Shown: positions 1 through 8,135 of the stretch, one piece after another | Layout of the letters: the number at the start of each line of letters is the position of its first letter | Numbering within the stretch: the first letter of the stretch is position 1 | Source of the DNA: an uncultured Roseibium sp. | GTDB lineage: Bacteria; Pseudomonadota; Alphaproteobacteria; Rhizobiales; Stappiaceae | Direction: 5' to 3' | DNA: 64,000 bases | Assembly (NCBI RefSeq): GCF_963675985.1 | Contig: NZ_OY780958.1 | Coordinates: 3,162,001-3,226,000 of the forward strand | The notes under the pieces: model-generated | Databases searched by the model: none | Seen by the model: only the letters and a program-made list of their open reading frames with translations | Told to the model about the DNA's origin: nothing | Translations under genes and position numbers: made by a program

Positions 1-183
1 GGAGGCCAGTTCGTAAATCCGTTTTGCGGGATCGCCTTCGTAGTAGATGACATCGTGGGCCTCAAAGCTCGCGCGCTTGGCCCCAAAAGATGCAAACGAA
101 GCACCTGCCGCGTCCGGCACGCGGCTGAAAGCGGTGTGCCCGATGGCGGCCTGTCCGGTGGCTTCATGCTGAAGATATGCCAT
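1..183 (-). CDS. Crp/Fnr-family regulator, FixK-type (N-terminal part only)
   Basis: Only the first 61 codons lie in the window; the gene runs off the left edge. The visible protein starts MAYLQHEATGQAAIG and reaches the motif YYEGDPAKRIYELAS, the beginning of the cyclic-nucleotide-binding-like beta barrel of the Crp/Fnr family. No cysteine occurs in the visible part, whereas Fnr/FnrN proteins normally carry N-terminal iron-sulfur cysteines, so a FixK-type (cluster-free) regulator is more likely. The ATG is preceded by GGAGGG at 188-193 with a 4-base spacer. It lies on the same strand just downstream of fixL, fixJ and a single receiver gene, the expected place for a FixK that relays the FixLJ oxygen signal. 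The DNA-binding half is not visible, so subfamily is inferred. Confidence 0.75.
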   Translation of the reverse strand, partial: MAYLQHEATGQAAIGHTAFSRVPDAAGASFASFGAKRASFEAHDVIYYEGDPAKRIYELAS

Positions 184-413
184 ATTTCCCTCCTTTTAGA
201 GGCAAGGCTCTGTCGAAAGAGACAGCTCTCGCGGCCAGACTAGCCGATCACCGTCCCTATCGCGCTGAGGCACAACGTCCCGTCCGACGACCGTGCCATC
301 CTTGCAGGTGTGACAATAGAGATGCTGCATGTCAGGAAAAATTCGTTCAACTGCGTAGGGTTAACTACATAGCCCGGATAGACGGGCGGCCGCAGGGGCC
401 TCCGGTCAGGCCT
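184..413. other. Leader region of the Crp/Fnr gene, no gene seen
   Basis: This stretch separates the receiver gene from the Crp/Fnr start and must hold the promoter of the latter if it is transcribed independently. I see no convincing coding frame. No clear FixK/Fnr box (TTGAT-N4-ATCAA) was found. A small dyad, CTGTC then six bases then GACAG, lies near 214-229, close to the ribosome-binding site. Confidence 0.4.
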
Positions 414-515
414 AAAGCATGTCGCGTTCATTCGAATTCGCGTGACATGCTCTATCCGTTTCTGACGCGCGTCTTTCTGCGAAAAACCGGTATCCACTTT
501 TTCGCGACGGGCTCT
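414..515. repeat. Rhizobiales-type intergenic palindromic repeat
   Basis: This block has the look of the short interspersed repeats common in Hyphomicrobiales genomes: a hairpin (AGCATGTC at 416-423 paired with GACATGCT at 444-451) followed by the characteristic tail GAAAAACCGG-TATCCAC-TTTTTCGCG-ACGGGCTC. It abuts and slightly overlaps the stop codon of the receiver gene at 514-516, so it may also serve as that gene's transcript end. Family assignment is from memory of the motif; only one copy was noticed in this window. Confidence 0.6.
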
Positions 516-855
516 AGAGGAGGTGCTCCGTCAGGGCCGACAGAGACAGCGGCTTGCGTAAAAGAACGTGACCGGGCACGTCTGAGAGGCGACGCTCAAG
601 CGCGTTCTTCGGCTTTCCGGAAATTGCTATGATCCGCGGGATATCCTCCAAGCCGTTCAGGTGCCGAATCACTTCGTCGCCGCCAATACCGGGCAAGCCG
701 ACATCGACGATCACGACATCTCCGGACGCCGGAGATGCGGTTGCGAGGAACGTTTCGCCATCCGGGTAACACTCGACAGAGTGGCCGAAATCGCTCAGGA
801 CCACGAAAAGCGCATCCGCAACGGCTGTATCATCTTCAACTATATGAACACGCAA
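514..855 (-). CDS. Single-domain response regulator, FixT-like candidate
   Basis: The product (113 aa from the TTG at 855) is a receiver domain and nothing else. It keeps the acidic pocket (VEDD), the phospho-acceptor Asp in VDVGLPG, the Ser of ISGK and the conserved Lys in LRKP, so it should be phosphorylatable. A TTG at 879 is also open in the same frame; 855 is preferred because GAAAGA lies six bases upstream and the protein then begins LRVHIVEDD as receivers do. It sits between fixJ and the Crp/Fnr gene on the same strand. In Caulobacter and Sinorhizobium, FixT, a receiver-like inhibitor of FixL, is encoded in this position. Only one cysteine is present (ECYPDG), so an iron-sulfur-binding version seems unlikely. 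Function as FixT is inferred from context. Confidence 0.75.
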   Translation of the reverse strand: MRVHIVEDDTAVADALFVVLSDFGHSVECYPDGETFLATASPASGDVVIVDVGLPGIGGDEVIRHLNGLEDIPRIIAISGKPKNALERRLSDVPGHVLLRKPLSLSALTEHLL

Positions 856-976
856 GACGATTCTTTCAGCTTGGAACAACTGTCAGCTTTAAACAGCAAC
901 GAGTGTTGGGCAGAATACATCAGTCCACGCATGAACGATGTACGCAGTAACACTGCAAGCAGATGTAAACTGACAC

Positions 977-1028
977 TGTGGGACGGAAACTCCGAGACAA
1001 AAGTCCGGAAAGTCCCTTACGTCCCACA
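977..1028. promoter_or_regulatory. Inverted repeat upstream of the FixT-like gene
   Basis: TGTGGGACG at 977-985 is perfectly complementary to CGTCCCACA at 1020-1028, separated by 34 bases. It lies in the roughly 190-bp gap between fixJ and the receiver gene, where a FixJ-dependent promoter would be expected. It could be a regulator site pair or an RNA hairpin; the sequence does not decide. Confidence 0.35.
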
Positions 1029-1044
1029 ATTACAAGCTAATCGG

Positions 1045-1647
1045 TCAGGCGCGTCCAAGCACGATACGGACAAGGTCCGCGGCATTCCGGGCGCCGAGCT
1101 TTTCCATGATTCGTGCCCGGTGCACTTCCACTGTTCTTGGGCTGATGCCCAGTTTTCGGCCGACTTCCTTGTTGGACGATCCGTCGGTGATCTCCTTCAG
1201 GACTTCGCTTTCCCGGCGGGTCAACAAATCCGCACCGGAAAAATTCATCGCTATCTCGCCGGACCCTGTCCTTTTGACGGCGTCAATGCCCTGATTGATC
1301 CGTTCGACCACCTTGTCCGCGGTAAACGGCTTCTCGATGAAATCGTACGCCCCGTTGCGAATGGCCTCGACGGCCATCGGAATATCGCCCTGCCCGGAAA
1401 TGATGAAGATTGGGGCAGGATAGTTTTCCGCATTCAGCGATTTCAGAATATCGATGCCCGACCGGCCCGGCATATGGACGTCCAGGATCACACATGCGGG
1501 GTGGGTTTTGCTGGCCGACTGCACAAACGTGTCGCCATCGGAAAACGTTTCCACGACGAAGCCTTCGAGATTGAATACGACCGATAATGCATCCCGTACA
1601 GCCGGATCGTCATCGACAATGTAAATGGCTTTCGCTTCGCTCGTCAT
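1045..1647 (-). CDS. fixJ: FixJ response regulator
   Basis: This 200-aa protein has the standard FixJ architecture. A receiver domain (about residues 5-120) carries the acidic pocket IVDDD, phospho-acceptor Asp56 in ILDVHMPG, SGQGD and the conserved Lys106 in EKPF. A LuxR/FixJ helix-turn-helix follows (about 140-197: LLTRRESEVL, GISPRTVEVHRARIMEKLG). It is the cytosolic partner of the FixL kinase encoded 57 bases upstream on the same strand. Phosphorylated FixJ activates fixK-type genes under low oxygen, and a Crp/Fnr gene is in fact found downstream. The closeness of fixL and fixJ indicates co-transcription. Length and order are typical; nothing is missing. Confidence 0.93.
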   Translation of the reverse strand: MTSEAKAIYIVDDDPAVRDALSVVFNLEGFVVETFSDGDTFVQSASKTHPACVILDVHMPGRSGIDILKSLNAENYPAPIFIISGQGDIPMAVEAIRNGAYDFIEKPFTADKVVERINQGIDAVKRTGSGEIAMNFSGADLLTRRESEVLKEITDGSSNKEVGRKLGISPRTVEVHRARIMEKLGARNAADLVRIVLGRA

Positions 1648-1704
1648 AAAGTCCGGCCCCTATTCATTTCTTTTCGTTTCAATCGCAGGAACATATCGCC
1701 GCCG

Positions 1705-2862
1705 CTAGCTTTCCGACTCGGAATACACCGGTTTTCCGGTTGGAAGTTTCAGGACAAACGTTGCTCCCGGTTTAATAGCGTTCGTATCAAGGAATAAATC
1801 ACCGCCGTGATTTTGCGCAATCGACCGGGAAATTGCGAGCCCGAGACCCAGCCCCTTCTGTTTCTTGCCCGAAAAAGCGCGGAACAGCTCCGGTACCATT
1901 TCCTCAGGTACACCGGGTCCGGTATCGCGCACCCGGAACTCGATAAAGCTTCCGGCGCCGACGACGGACAAATGCACTTCCCTGACTTCGCTGTCAGAAA
2001 CGGCTTCACGTGCGTTGCGCAGAAGATTGACCAGAACCTGTCGGATCTGAACCGGGTCGGCCGGCAAGAACGGAAGATCGGGCTCGACGTCACAGCGGAT
2101 GATCGAGCGCTTGCCACCCTGCCCCATTTCCACGAGGTCGATGCAGGCCTGGGTGAATTCCTCCACATCGATATTCGTTCGTTCCGGCTCTTTCTTTTCG
2201 ACCAGCTCACGCATGCGCTGAATGATCTCGCCGGCCCGTTCGGCTTCCGCCACCGCCTTTTCAATCACGTTCAGCAATTGCGCATCGAGCGAGTCGTCGG
2301 CTTTCGCCTTGCGCGAAACGGCCTGGAGATAGAGCAGAATGGCGGTCAGCGGCTGGTTCAGCTCGTGAGCAATCGCAGCCCCCATCTCGTCCATCGCGCT
2401 GATCCGCGTCATATGCACCAGTTGAGCCTGCGCCTGCGCCAACCGCTGTTCGACGGAGTGACGAGGCCGCAAGTCGCGCAGAATGCCGATGAACTGTCGT
2501 CCGTCCGGGGTCGGCGCCTCACCGACCGACAACTCCACGGGAAACTCCGTTCCGTCCTTGTGACGACCGCTGACTTCCCGGCCGATGCCGATAATGCGTT
2601 TCTGACCGGTGTCGAGATAGCGCTGTACGTAGCCGTCGTGGGCGGTCGCATAGTCCATCGGCATGATCTTGTTGACATTGTCGCCAAGCAGTTCGCTGGC
2701 CTTGTAGCCGAACAGGTCCTCGCACGCCTTGTTGAAGGCGAGCACCTGACACCGTTCGTTGATCACGACAATACCGTCGACCGCCGTATCGAAAACGCTG
2801 GCCAGCCTTGCCTCGGACGTCGAAAACGCCACTCCCAAACGAGGCCTGACGGTATCATCCAT
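1705..2862 (-). CDS. fixL: FixL oxygen-sensing haem histidine kinase
   Basis: The protein (385 aa from the ATG at 2862) is a soluble PAS sensor kinase with no membrane segment. Its PAS domain contains the FixL haem signature: His75 in ATAHDGYVQRY, then Arg81 and Arg95 (GIGREV), with the same spacing as haem His200, Arg206 and Arg220 of Bradyrhizobium FixL. The dimerisation helix carries phospho-acceptor His166 in AIAHELNQPL. The ATPase domain has the N box (NLLRNAREAV), DTGPGVP and GLGLGLAISR. A TTG six bases further upstream is possible, but GGGAA sits seven bases before the ATG. It senses oxygen through haem and phosphorylates FixJ, encoded directly downstream. The lack of transmembrane helices resembles the Bradyrhizobium rather than the Sinorhizobium form. 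Confidence 0.94.
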   Translation of the reverse strand: MDDTVRPRLGVAFSTSEARLASVFDTAVDGIVVINERCQVLAFNKACEDLFGYKASELLGDNVNKIMPMDYATAHDGYVQRYLDTGQKRIIGIGREVSGRHKDGTEFPVELSVGEAPTPDGRQFIGILRDLRPRHSVEQRLAQAQAQLVHMTRISAMDEMGAAIAHELNQPLTAILLYLQAVSRKAKADDSLDAQLLNVIEKAVAEAERAGEIIQRMRELVEKKEPERTNIDVEEFTQACIDLVEMGQGGKRSIIRCDVEPDLPFLPADPVQIRQVLVNLLRNAREAVSDSEVREVHLSVVGAGSFIEFRVRDTGPGVPEEMVPELFRAFSGKKQKGLGLGLAISRSIAQNHGGDLFLDTNAIKPGATFVLKLPTGKPVYSESES

Positions 2863-2939
2863 TGCCAAATTCCCGGTTTCAAAGCAAAATTTTGCACGCC
2901 TGATTAAGGGTATTTACTTAACGTCGTCAAGAAAACCCC

Positions 2940-4142
2940 TCATTGGAAATCGCCCGCTGCTGAAGCTATGCGCTCCACAGCAACTTTCAATTGATCTGGA
3001 TTACGCGCAAAGCACAGCCTCAGGAACCCCTCGCCACCCGCTCCGAAAGCAGATCCCGGCGCGAGACCGACCCCGGTTTTCGCGACCAGGTCCAGTGCCA
3101 GCCGCCGGCAGTCGTCGATGCCTTCGATGCCGAAAAACAGGTAAAACGCGCCGTCCGGAGCAGACAGCCTGATCCGGTTGGATTGCAACAAGCCGTCGAC
3201 CACGATCCTCCGTCCGTTTTCCGCCCGTTCGATCTGCTGTTTCAGGAAATCGCCCCCTTCGGTCAAAGCGGCGTTTGCCGCGCGCTGACTGAAAACCGGG
3301 ACGCCGGAGGTCGAATACTGGATCAGGTTTTCGATCACCTGCCCGATTTCCGGAGGTGCCGACAACCAGCCGATCCGCCAGCCGGTCATGGCCCAGTTCT
3401 TGGAAAACGTATTGATGAACAGGATCCTGTCGTCCGGTTCGGCAATCTCGTTGAAGGAGGGAGCCGGCCCAGCGCCCTGATAGGAAAACCGCCCGTAGAC
3501 TTCATCGGCCAGAATCCAAAGACCACGGCTCCGTGCTTCGTCCAGAATTGCCTGCAAAAGCTGCCCGTCCGCGACCCAACCTGTCGGATTGCTCGGCGAA
3601 TTCAGATAGATCGCTCGCGTTCGCGGCGTGACGGCGTCGAAGAGTTTTTGCGGGTCGAGCGACCAGCCGGCGTCGCCGTGATCCATTGCGACCGGCACGG
3701 CGCGACCGCCCATGATACCGACACTGGCGGCCAGGTTCGGCCAGGCCGGGCTCGGGAACACCACCTCATCGCCCGCCCCCACAACGCATTGGACGGCGAT
3801 CTGCATCGCCTGCATTCCGGACCCCGTCACGAAAAACTGTTCCGGGGAAATCGGTTTGCCGTAGAGGTCCCGGTGGTAGCCGGCCAGCGCCTCCCTCAAT
3901 TCGGGAATGCCTCTTTGATGGGTATAGAAAGTCTCACCCGCATCCATCGACGCCTTGGCCGCGTTACAGATGAAGTCCGGTGTCGGCAAATCGCCCTCGC
4001 CCACCCAGAGCGGGATGAGCCCTTCCCGGTTCCGCGCCGCATTCACCACTTCCACAATGCCGCTTTCAGGCGCAAGCCTCGCCTCGGCCCTCAGGCCGCC
4101 AATCACATCACGCGCCACGTCTGTAGCCTTTCCAAAATTCAC
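2940..4142 (-). CDS. PLP-dependent class I/II aminotransferase
   Basis: A 400-aa fold-type I aminotransferase of the AspC-like branch. The PLP Schiff-base lysine is Lys248 in NTFSKNWAMTGWRIGW. Other landmarks are NSPSNPTG (about 181-188), ADEVYGRF with the PLP-contacting Asp213 and Tyr216, and a C-terminal Arg in FLRLCFARN that normally binds the substrate carboxylate. It probably transfers an amino group between an amino acid and a 2-oxoacid in the cytosol; the substrate cannot be told. The frame starts with GTG at 4142, with only a weak GGAA upstream. It is followed 77 bases later by fixL on the same strand, but a functional link to oxygen sensing is not evident. Confidence 0.85.
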   Translation of the reverse strand: MNFGKATDVARDVIGGLRAEARLAPESGIVEVVNAARNREGLIPLWVGEGDLPTPDFICNAAKASMDAGETFYTHQRGIPELREALAGYHRDLYGKPISPEQFFVTGSGMQAMQIAVQCVVGAGDEVVFPSPAWPNLAASVGIMGGRAVPVAMDHGDAGWSLDPQKLFDAVTPRTRAIYLNSPSNPTGWVADGQLLQAILDEARSRGLWILADEVYGRFSYQGAGPAPSFNEIAEPDDRILFINTFSKNWAMTGWRIGWLSAPPEIGQVIENLIQYSTSGVPVFSQRAANAALTEGGDFLKQQIERAENGRRIVVDGLLQSNRIRLSAPDGAFYLFFGIEGIDDCRRLALDLVAKTGVGLAPGSAFGAGGEGFLRLCFARNPDQLKVAVERIASAAGDFQ

Positions 4143-4584
4143 GGAAGTTCCGAGAGGGGTTCAGACGTGTTTCTAACGGGCAGGGAACCGGTTTGAAAAG
4201 TCGACGTTCGGCCGCAGGACCCGACGGCAAGGCAACTTCGGGCTCTATCGGCGGACCGGCGCAAACCGGCAGACCGGCAGACCGGCATGTCGAGCGTGTT
4301 GCCCTTCAACGCGAATTCGTTGAAATCCTTGAACATCCAGCTATCCCCACGGCAAAACGGCCGGGACCGAAGCGACGATCCCGTAACCTTCATGAGGTTT
4401 ATCGCCGGAAATGGCCTGCGTTAAGAAAAACGCCCCGCGGGCCGCCGAGACCTTCCGAAACGTCTTCGCCCCAAGACGAATGGACAGTCTGCCGCAGTTG
4501 TGGTCCGATCTCGGGCGCGGCGGATAGAAAAGCAGAAACAGGCTGACAGTTCTGCCGTATCCGGGAGGAAGGCACAGAATTCGA
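4143..4584. other. Intergenic region between divergent genes, no gene seen
   Basis: The aminotransferase and the hybrid sensor gene diverge here, so both promoters should lie within. Open frames exist but lack ribosome-binding sites and recognisable content. A short tandem of ACCGGC-containing units (four copies, 4254-4287) is present. AGGAAGG at 4566-4572 precedes the sensor ATG by 12 bases. Confidence 0.4.
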
Positions 4585-7500
4585 ATGATGCATGAAGGTT
4601 GGGTCGTGATCCTGGTTGCAGTGGGGTATATTCTCCTGCTGTTTGCCATTGCCAGCTACGGGGACCGGATGCCACGCCGCGTCTTTCCCGGGCGTGGGCG
4701 GCCTCTGATCTATGCGCTTTCGCTGTCGGTCTACTGCACCTCCTGGACCTTTTACGGCTCTGTCGGCGGCGCGAGCCGCAACGGCATCGAGTTCCTGACG
4801 ATCTATATCGGCCCGTTGCTTGTTTTCGGCCTTGGATACGCGCTGCTGCGCAGGATCGTCCGCATCGCGAAGGCCGAAAGCATCACGTCGATTGCCGATT
4901 TCATCGGCGCGCGCTACGGCAAAAGCCAGTCGGTGGCTGCGGTCGCCACCATCATCGCCGTGATCGGGATCATCCCCTATATCGCGTTGCAGCTGAAAGC
5001 CGTGTCGCTGTCCATTACCACAATGGTCGGCCCGCTCATCACCCCTACCGAAAGCTATTTCCCGGTCTTCGACGACATCACCTTGCTGATCGCCATCGGG
5101 ATGGCCGTATTCACCTGGCTGTTCGGCACCCGCCATATCGATGCGACCGAGCACCAGGAAGGCCTGATGCTGGCAATCGCATCAGAGGCAATCGTCAAAC
5201 TGATCGCCTTCCTGGCCGTTGGAGCATGGGTGACCTTCACCCTCTATGACGGTCCGATCGACCTCGTACGCGCGATCTCCGGCGCGCCTGAAGTGGCGGC
5301 CGTGTTCGAACGGCCGCTCAATCACGAGAACTGGCTGGTCATGACGGTGCTGTCATCCTTCGCCGTTCTCATGCTGCCGCGCCAGTTCCACGTCATGGTC
5401 ACGGAAAACAATTCCGAGGGCGAATTGCGCCGGGCCGTCTGGCTGTTTCCCCTCTACCTTATCCTGATCAACCTGTTCGTGGTGCCGATTGCAGCGGCCG
5501 GCCTGCTGCGTTTCGGACAGGATATCAATCCGGACACGTTCGTGCTGGCACTCCCTCTCGATGCCGGCGAGCACTGGCTGGCGATGTTCGCCTTTATCGG
5601 CGGGCTTTCGGCGGCAACGGCAATGGTGATTGTCGCCACCGTCGCCCTTGCGATCATGATCTGCAACGACATCGTCGTGCCGCTGATCCTGCGCAGGCGC
5701 AGCGAAGAGGAACTGCTCGCCGGCGGCAGAGACATGAGCCGCCATCTGCTCAGCATCCGGCGCATGGCGATCTTCGGCATTCTGCTGCTTGCCTACGCCT
5801 ATTACCGTGCTGCCGGAGATACCGCGGCCCTGGTTTCCATCGGCCTCTTGTCCTTTGCCGCTATTGCACAGTTCGCGCCCGCATTCATCGGCGCCCTGGT
5901 CTGGCGCAGGGCAACGGCACGCGGTGCGATCGCAGGAATGGTCGGGGGCTTCGCCTTCTGGGTCTACACGTTGCTTCTGCCCACCTTCGCACAATCCGGC
6001 ATCGTCTCCTCGACCATTCTGGAAACGGGCCCGCTCGGCCTCGCCTTTTTGAAACCGCAGTCGCTTCTGGGGCTGCAGATGGATCCCTTCATTCACGGAA
6101 CCATTTGGAGCCTTCTGGTCAACGTGTTGTTCTTCGTGGTCGGCTCCCTGACGCGTGCACCGGAACCGGCGGAAAAGCTGCAGGCCAATATCTTCGTGCC
6201 GGACGAGATTGCCCCCGCCCCGAGCCTCAGGCTCTGGCGCACGTCGGTCACGGCCGGCGACCTGACCGCGACCCTTGGGCGGTATCTCGGCGAGGAACGG
6301 GCCAACCGTTCGTTCAACCGTTATGCGCAAGAGCGCGGAAGCGTTCTGGATCCGAACGCCCCGGCGGACGCCAGCCTGCTGCGGTTTTCAGAGCAGCTTT
6401 TGGCCAGTGCCATCGGCGCGGCCTCCTCCCGGCTTGTCCTGTCGCTGATGCTCAAGCGCCACGATCCGTCCACAAAGGGCGCGGTCAAGCTGCTCGACGA
6501 TGCCTCGGCCGCGATCCAGTACAACCGGGACCTTCTGCAGACCGCGCTGGACCAGGTTCGTCAGGGTATCGGCGTGTTCGACCGGGATCTGCGCCTGATC
6601 TGCTGGAATCGGCAGTTCCGCGATCTCCTCGAACTGCCGACCGAATACGGCCAGGTGGGAACGACGCTCGACGCCATTGTCCGCTATAACGCCAAGCGCG
6701 GTGAGATCGGCGACGGCCCGGTCGAGGCCATCGTATCGGAACGCCTGGAAAAGCTGGTCGTCGCCCAGGAGACCCATCAGGAGCGCCTTGCCTCTTCAGG
6801 TACGGTTCTCGAGGTCCGGATCAGTCCCATGCCCGACGGCGGAATCGTGACGACCTACACGGACATTACCGAGCGTGTGCTTGCGGAAGACGCGCTCGCC
6901 CGCGCCAACGAAACCCTTGAACGGCGGGTCCGCGAACGCACAGAAGAACTGACCCATGTGAACGACCGCCTGCGGGAAGCCACCCATGCAGCGGAAGAGG
7001 CGAACATCGGCAAGACGCGCTTTCTCGCAGCCGCGGGCCACGATATTCTGCAGCCGCTGAATGCAGCCCGGCTTTATTCATCGGTGCTCGTGGAAAAGCT
7101 GAAAGACGGTGAAACCGGCACCCTGGTGCGCAATGTGGAAGGCGCGCTTGAATCGGTCGAAGACATTATCAGCGCCGTGCTCGATATCTCCCGCCTCGAC
7201 ACCGGCGCCCTGAAACCGGAACTGACCGTTTTCCGCCTCGACGTTCTTTTCCGCGCCCTGGAAACCGAGTTCGAACCAGTGGCGCGGGAAAGAAACCTCG
7301 AACTGACGTTCGTACCGACCTCCGTCTCGGTGCGCTCGGACCGCAGATTGCTGCGCCGTCTGCTCCAGAACCTCGTGTCGAATGCACTTAAATACACGAC
7401 CAAAGGCCGTGTCCTCGTCGGCTGCAGGCGCAAAAACGGCAAGGTGGTCGTTGAAGTCCACGATACGGGCATGGGTGTGCCGGGAACGAAGCAAAAGGTG

Positions 7501-8106
7501 ATTTTCCAGGAATTCCATCGCCTCGATGACGGCATGCGGGTCGCCAAGGGTCTTGGCCTGGGCCTGTCCATCGTCGAGCGCATCGCCCATGTGCTGGAGC
7601 ATCCGGTCGATCTGCGGTCCTCCGTCGGCAAGGGATCCTGCTTTGCCGTTACGCTGCCGACTGCCGCCGCGGTTCCGGTCGAAACACCCTTGCAAAGCGC
7701 CGTTCCTGCGAAAGGGCAACTCGACGGCTTATGCGTACTGGCGATCGACAACGAGCCGGATATTCTGAGCGGCATGCGTCATCTTCTGGAAAACTGGAAC
7801 TGCAAGGTCATCACCGCCCGCGACGACATGGAGGCAATCGAAAGATTGCTGGAAGCGGGTGCAACGCCCGATGTCATCGTGATCGATTATCATCTTGACG
7901 ACGGCAACGGCATCGATGCGGTCGTCCGCCTGAGATGGAAGTTCGGTGCCGGAATCCCCGCCCTTCTGGTCACGGCAGACCGGAGCCGGGCAGTCCGGGC
8001 AGCAGCAGCCTCGAAGAACATCGAGATGTTCAACAAACCGATCAAGCCCGCGGCGCTGCGCGCCCACCTGGCCCGCTGTCGGGCGGAGCATGTCGCGGCC
8101 GAATAG
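4585..8106 (+). CDS. Transporter-fused hybrid histidine kinase (CrbS-like)
   Basis: This 1173-aa membrane protein joins a sodium:solute symporter module (about residues 5-520, around 13 hydrophobic segments) to a signalling cassette. A linker of the STAC type, a PAS domain (about 640-760, IGVFDRDLRLICWN), a short coiled coil, a histidine kinase core with phospho-acceptor His819 (AAGHDILQPL), an ATPase domain (NLVSNALKYT, DTGMGVPG, GLGLGLSI) and a C-terminal receiver with acceptor Asp1101 (VIVIDYHLDDGNG) follow in order. Known relatives (CrbS, MxtR, ErcS-prime) sense small carbon substrates; CrbS controls acetyl-CoA synthetase and acetate use. The LuxR-type regulator convergent with it 30 bases away is the likely partner. 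ATG 4588 is an alternative start. The acetate role is inferred. Confidence 0.85.
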   Translation: MMHEGWVVILVAVGYILLLFAIASYGDRMPRRVFPGRGRPLIYALSLSVYCTSWTFYGSVGGASRNGIEFLTIYIGPLLVFGLGYALLRRIVRIAKAESITSIADFIGARYGKSQSVAAVATIIAVIGIIPYIALQLKAVSLSITTMVGPLITPTESYFPVFDDITLLIAIGMAVFTWLFGTRHIDATEHQEGLMLAIASEAIVKLIAFLAVGAWVTFTLYDGPIDLVRAISGAPEVAAVFERPLNHENWLVMTVLSSFAVLMLPRQFHVMVTENNSEGELRRAVWLFPLYLILINLFVVPIAAAGLLRFGQDINPDTFVLALPLDAGEHWLAMFAFIGGLSAATAMVIVATVALAIMICNDIVVPLILRRRSEEELLAGGRDMSRHLLSIRRMAIFGILLLAYAYYRAAGDTAALVSIGLLSFAAIAQFAPAFIGALVWRRATARGAIAGMVGGFAFWVYTLLLPTFAQSGIVSSTILETGPLGLAFLKPQSLLGLQMDPFIHGTIWSLLVNVLFFVVGSLTRAPEPAEKLQANIFVPDEIAPAPSLRLWRTSVTAGDLTATLGRYLGEERANRSFNRYAQERGSVLDPNAPADASLLRFSEQLLASAIGAASSRLVLSLMLKRHDPSTKGAVKLLDDASAAIQYNRDLLQTALDQVRQGIGVFDRDLRLICWNRQFRDLLELPTEYGQVGTTLDAIVRYNAKRGEIGDGPVEAIVSERLEKLVVAQETHQERLASSGTVLEVRISPMPDGGIVTTYTDITERVLAEDALARANETLERRVRERTEELTHVNDRLREATHAAEEANIGKTRFLAAAGHDILQPLNAARLYSSVLVEKLKDGETGTLVRNVEGALESVEDIISAVLDISRLDTGALKPELTVFRLDVLFRALETEFEPVARERNLELTFVPTSVSVRSDRRLLRRLLQNLVSNALKYTTKGRVLVGCRRKNGKVVVEVHDTGMGVPGTKQKVIFQEFHRLDDGMRVAKGLGLGLSIVERIAHVLEHPVDLRSSVGKGSCFAVTLPTAAAVPVETPLQSAVPAKGQLDGLCVLAIDNEPDILSGMRHLLENWNCKVITARDDMEAIERLLEAGATPDVIVIDYHLDDGNGIDAVVRLRWKFGAGIPALLVTADRSRAVRAAAASKNIEMFNKPIKPAALRAHLARCRAEHVAAE

Positions 8107-8135
8107 CCGCCGCGCTGTTTCAGGTCTTTTGCCCG

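Noticed and set aside
514..2862. fixLJ as evidence of nitrogen fixation
   Set aside because: No nif or fixABCX genes are present; FixLJ also controls micro-oxic respiration in non-fixing bacteria.
4193..4546. 117-codon frame between the aminotransferase and the hybrid sensor
   Set aside because: Arg/Pro-rich translation with no motif and no Shine-Dalgarno sequence; it covers the divergent promoter region.
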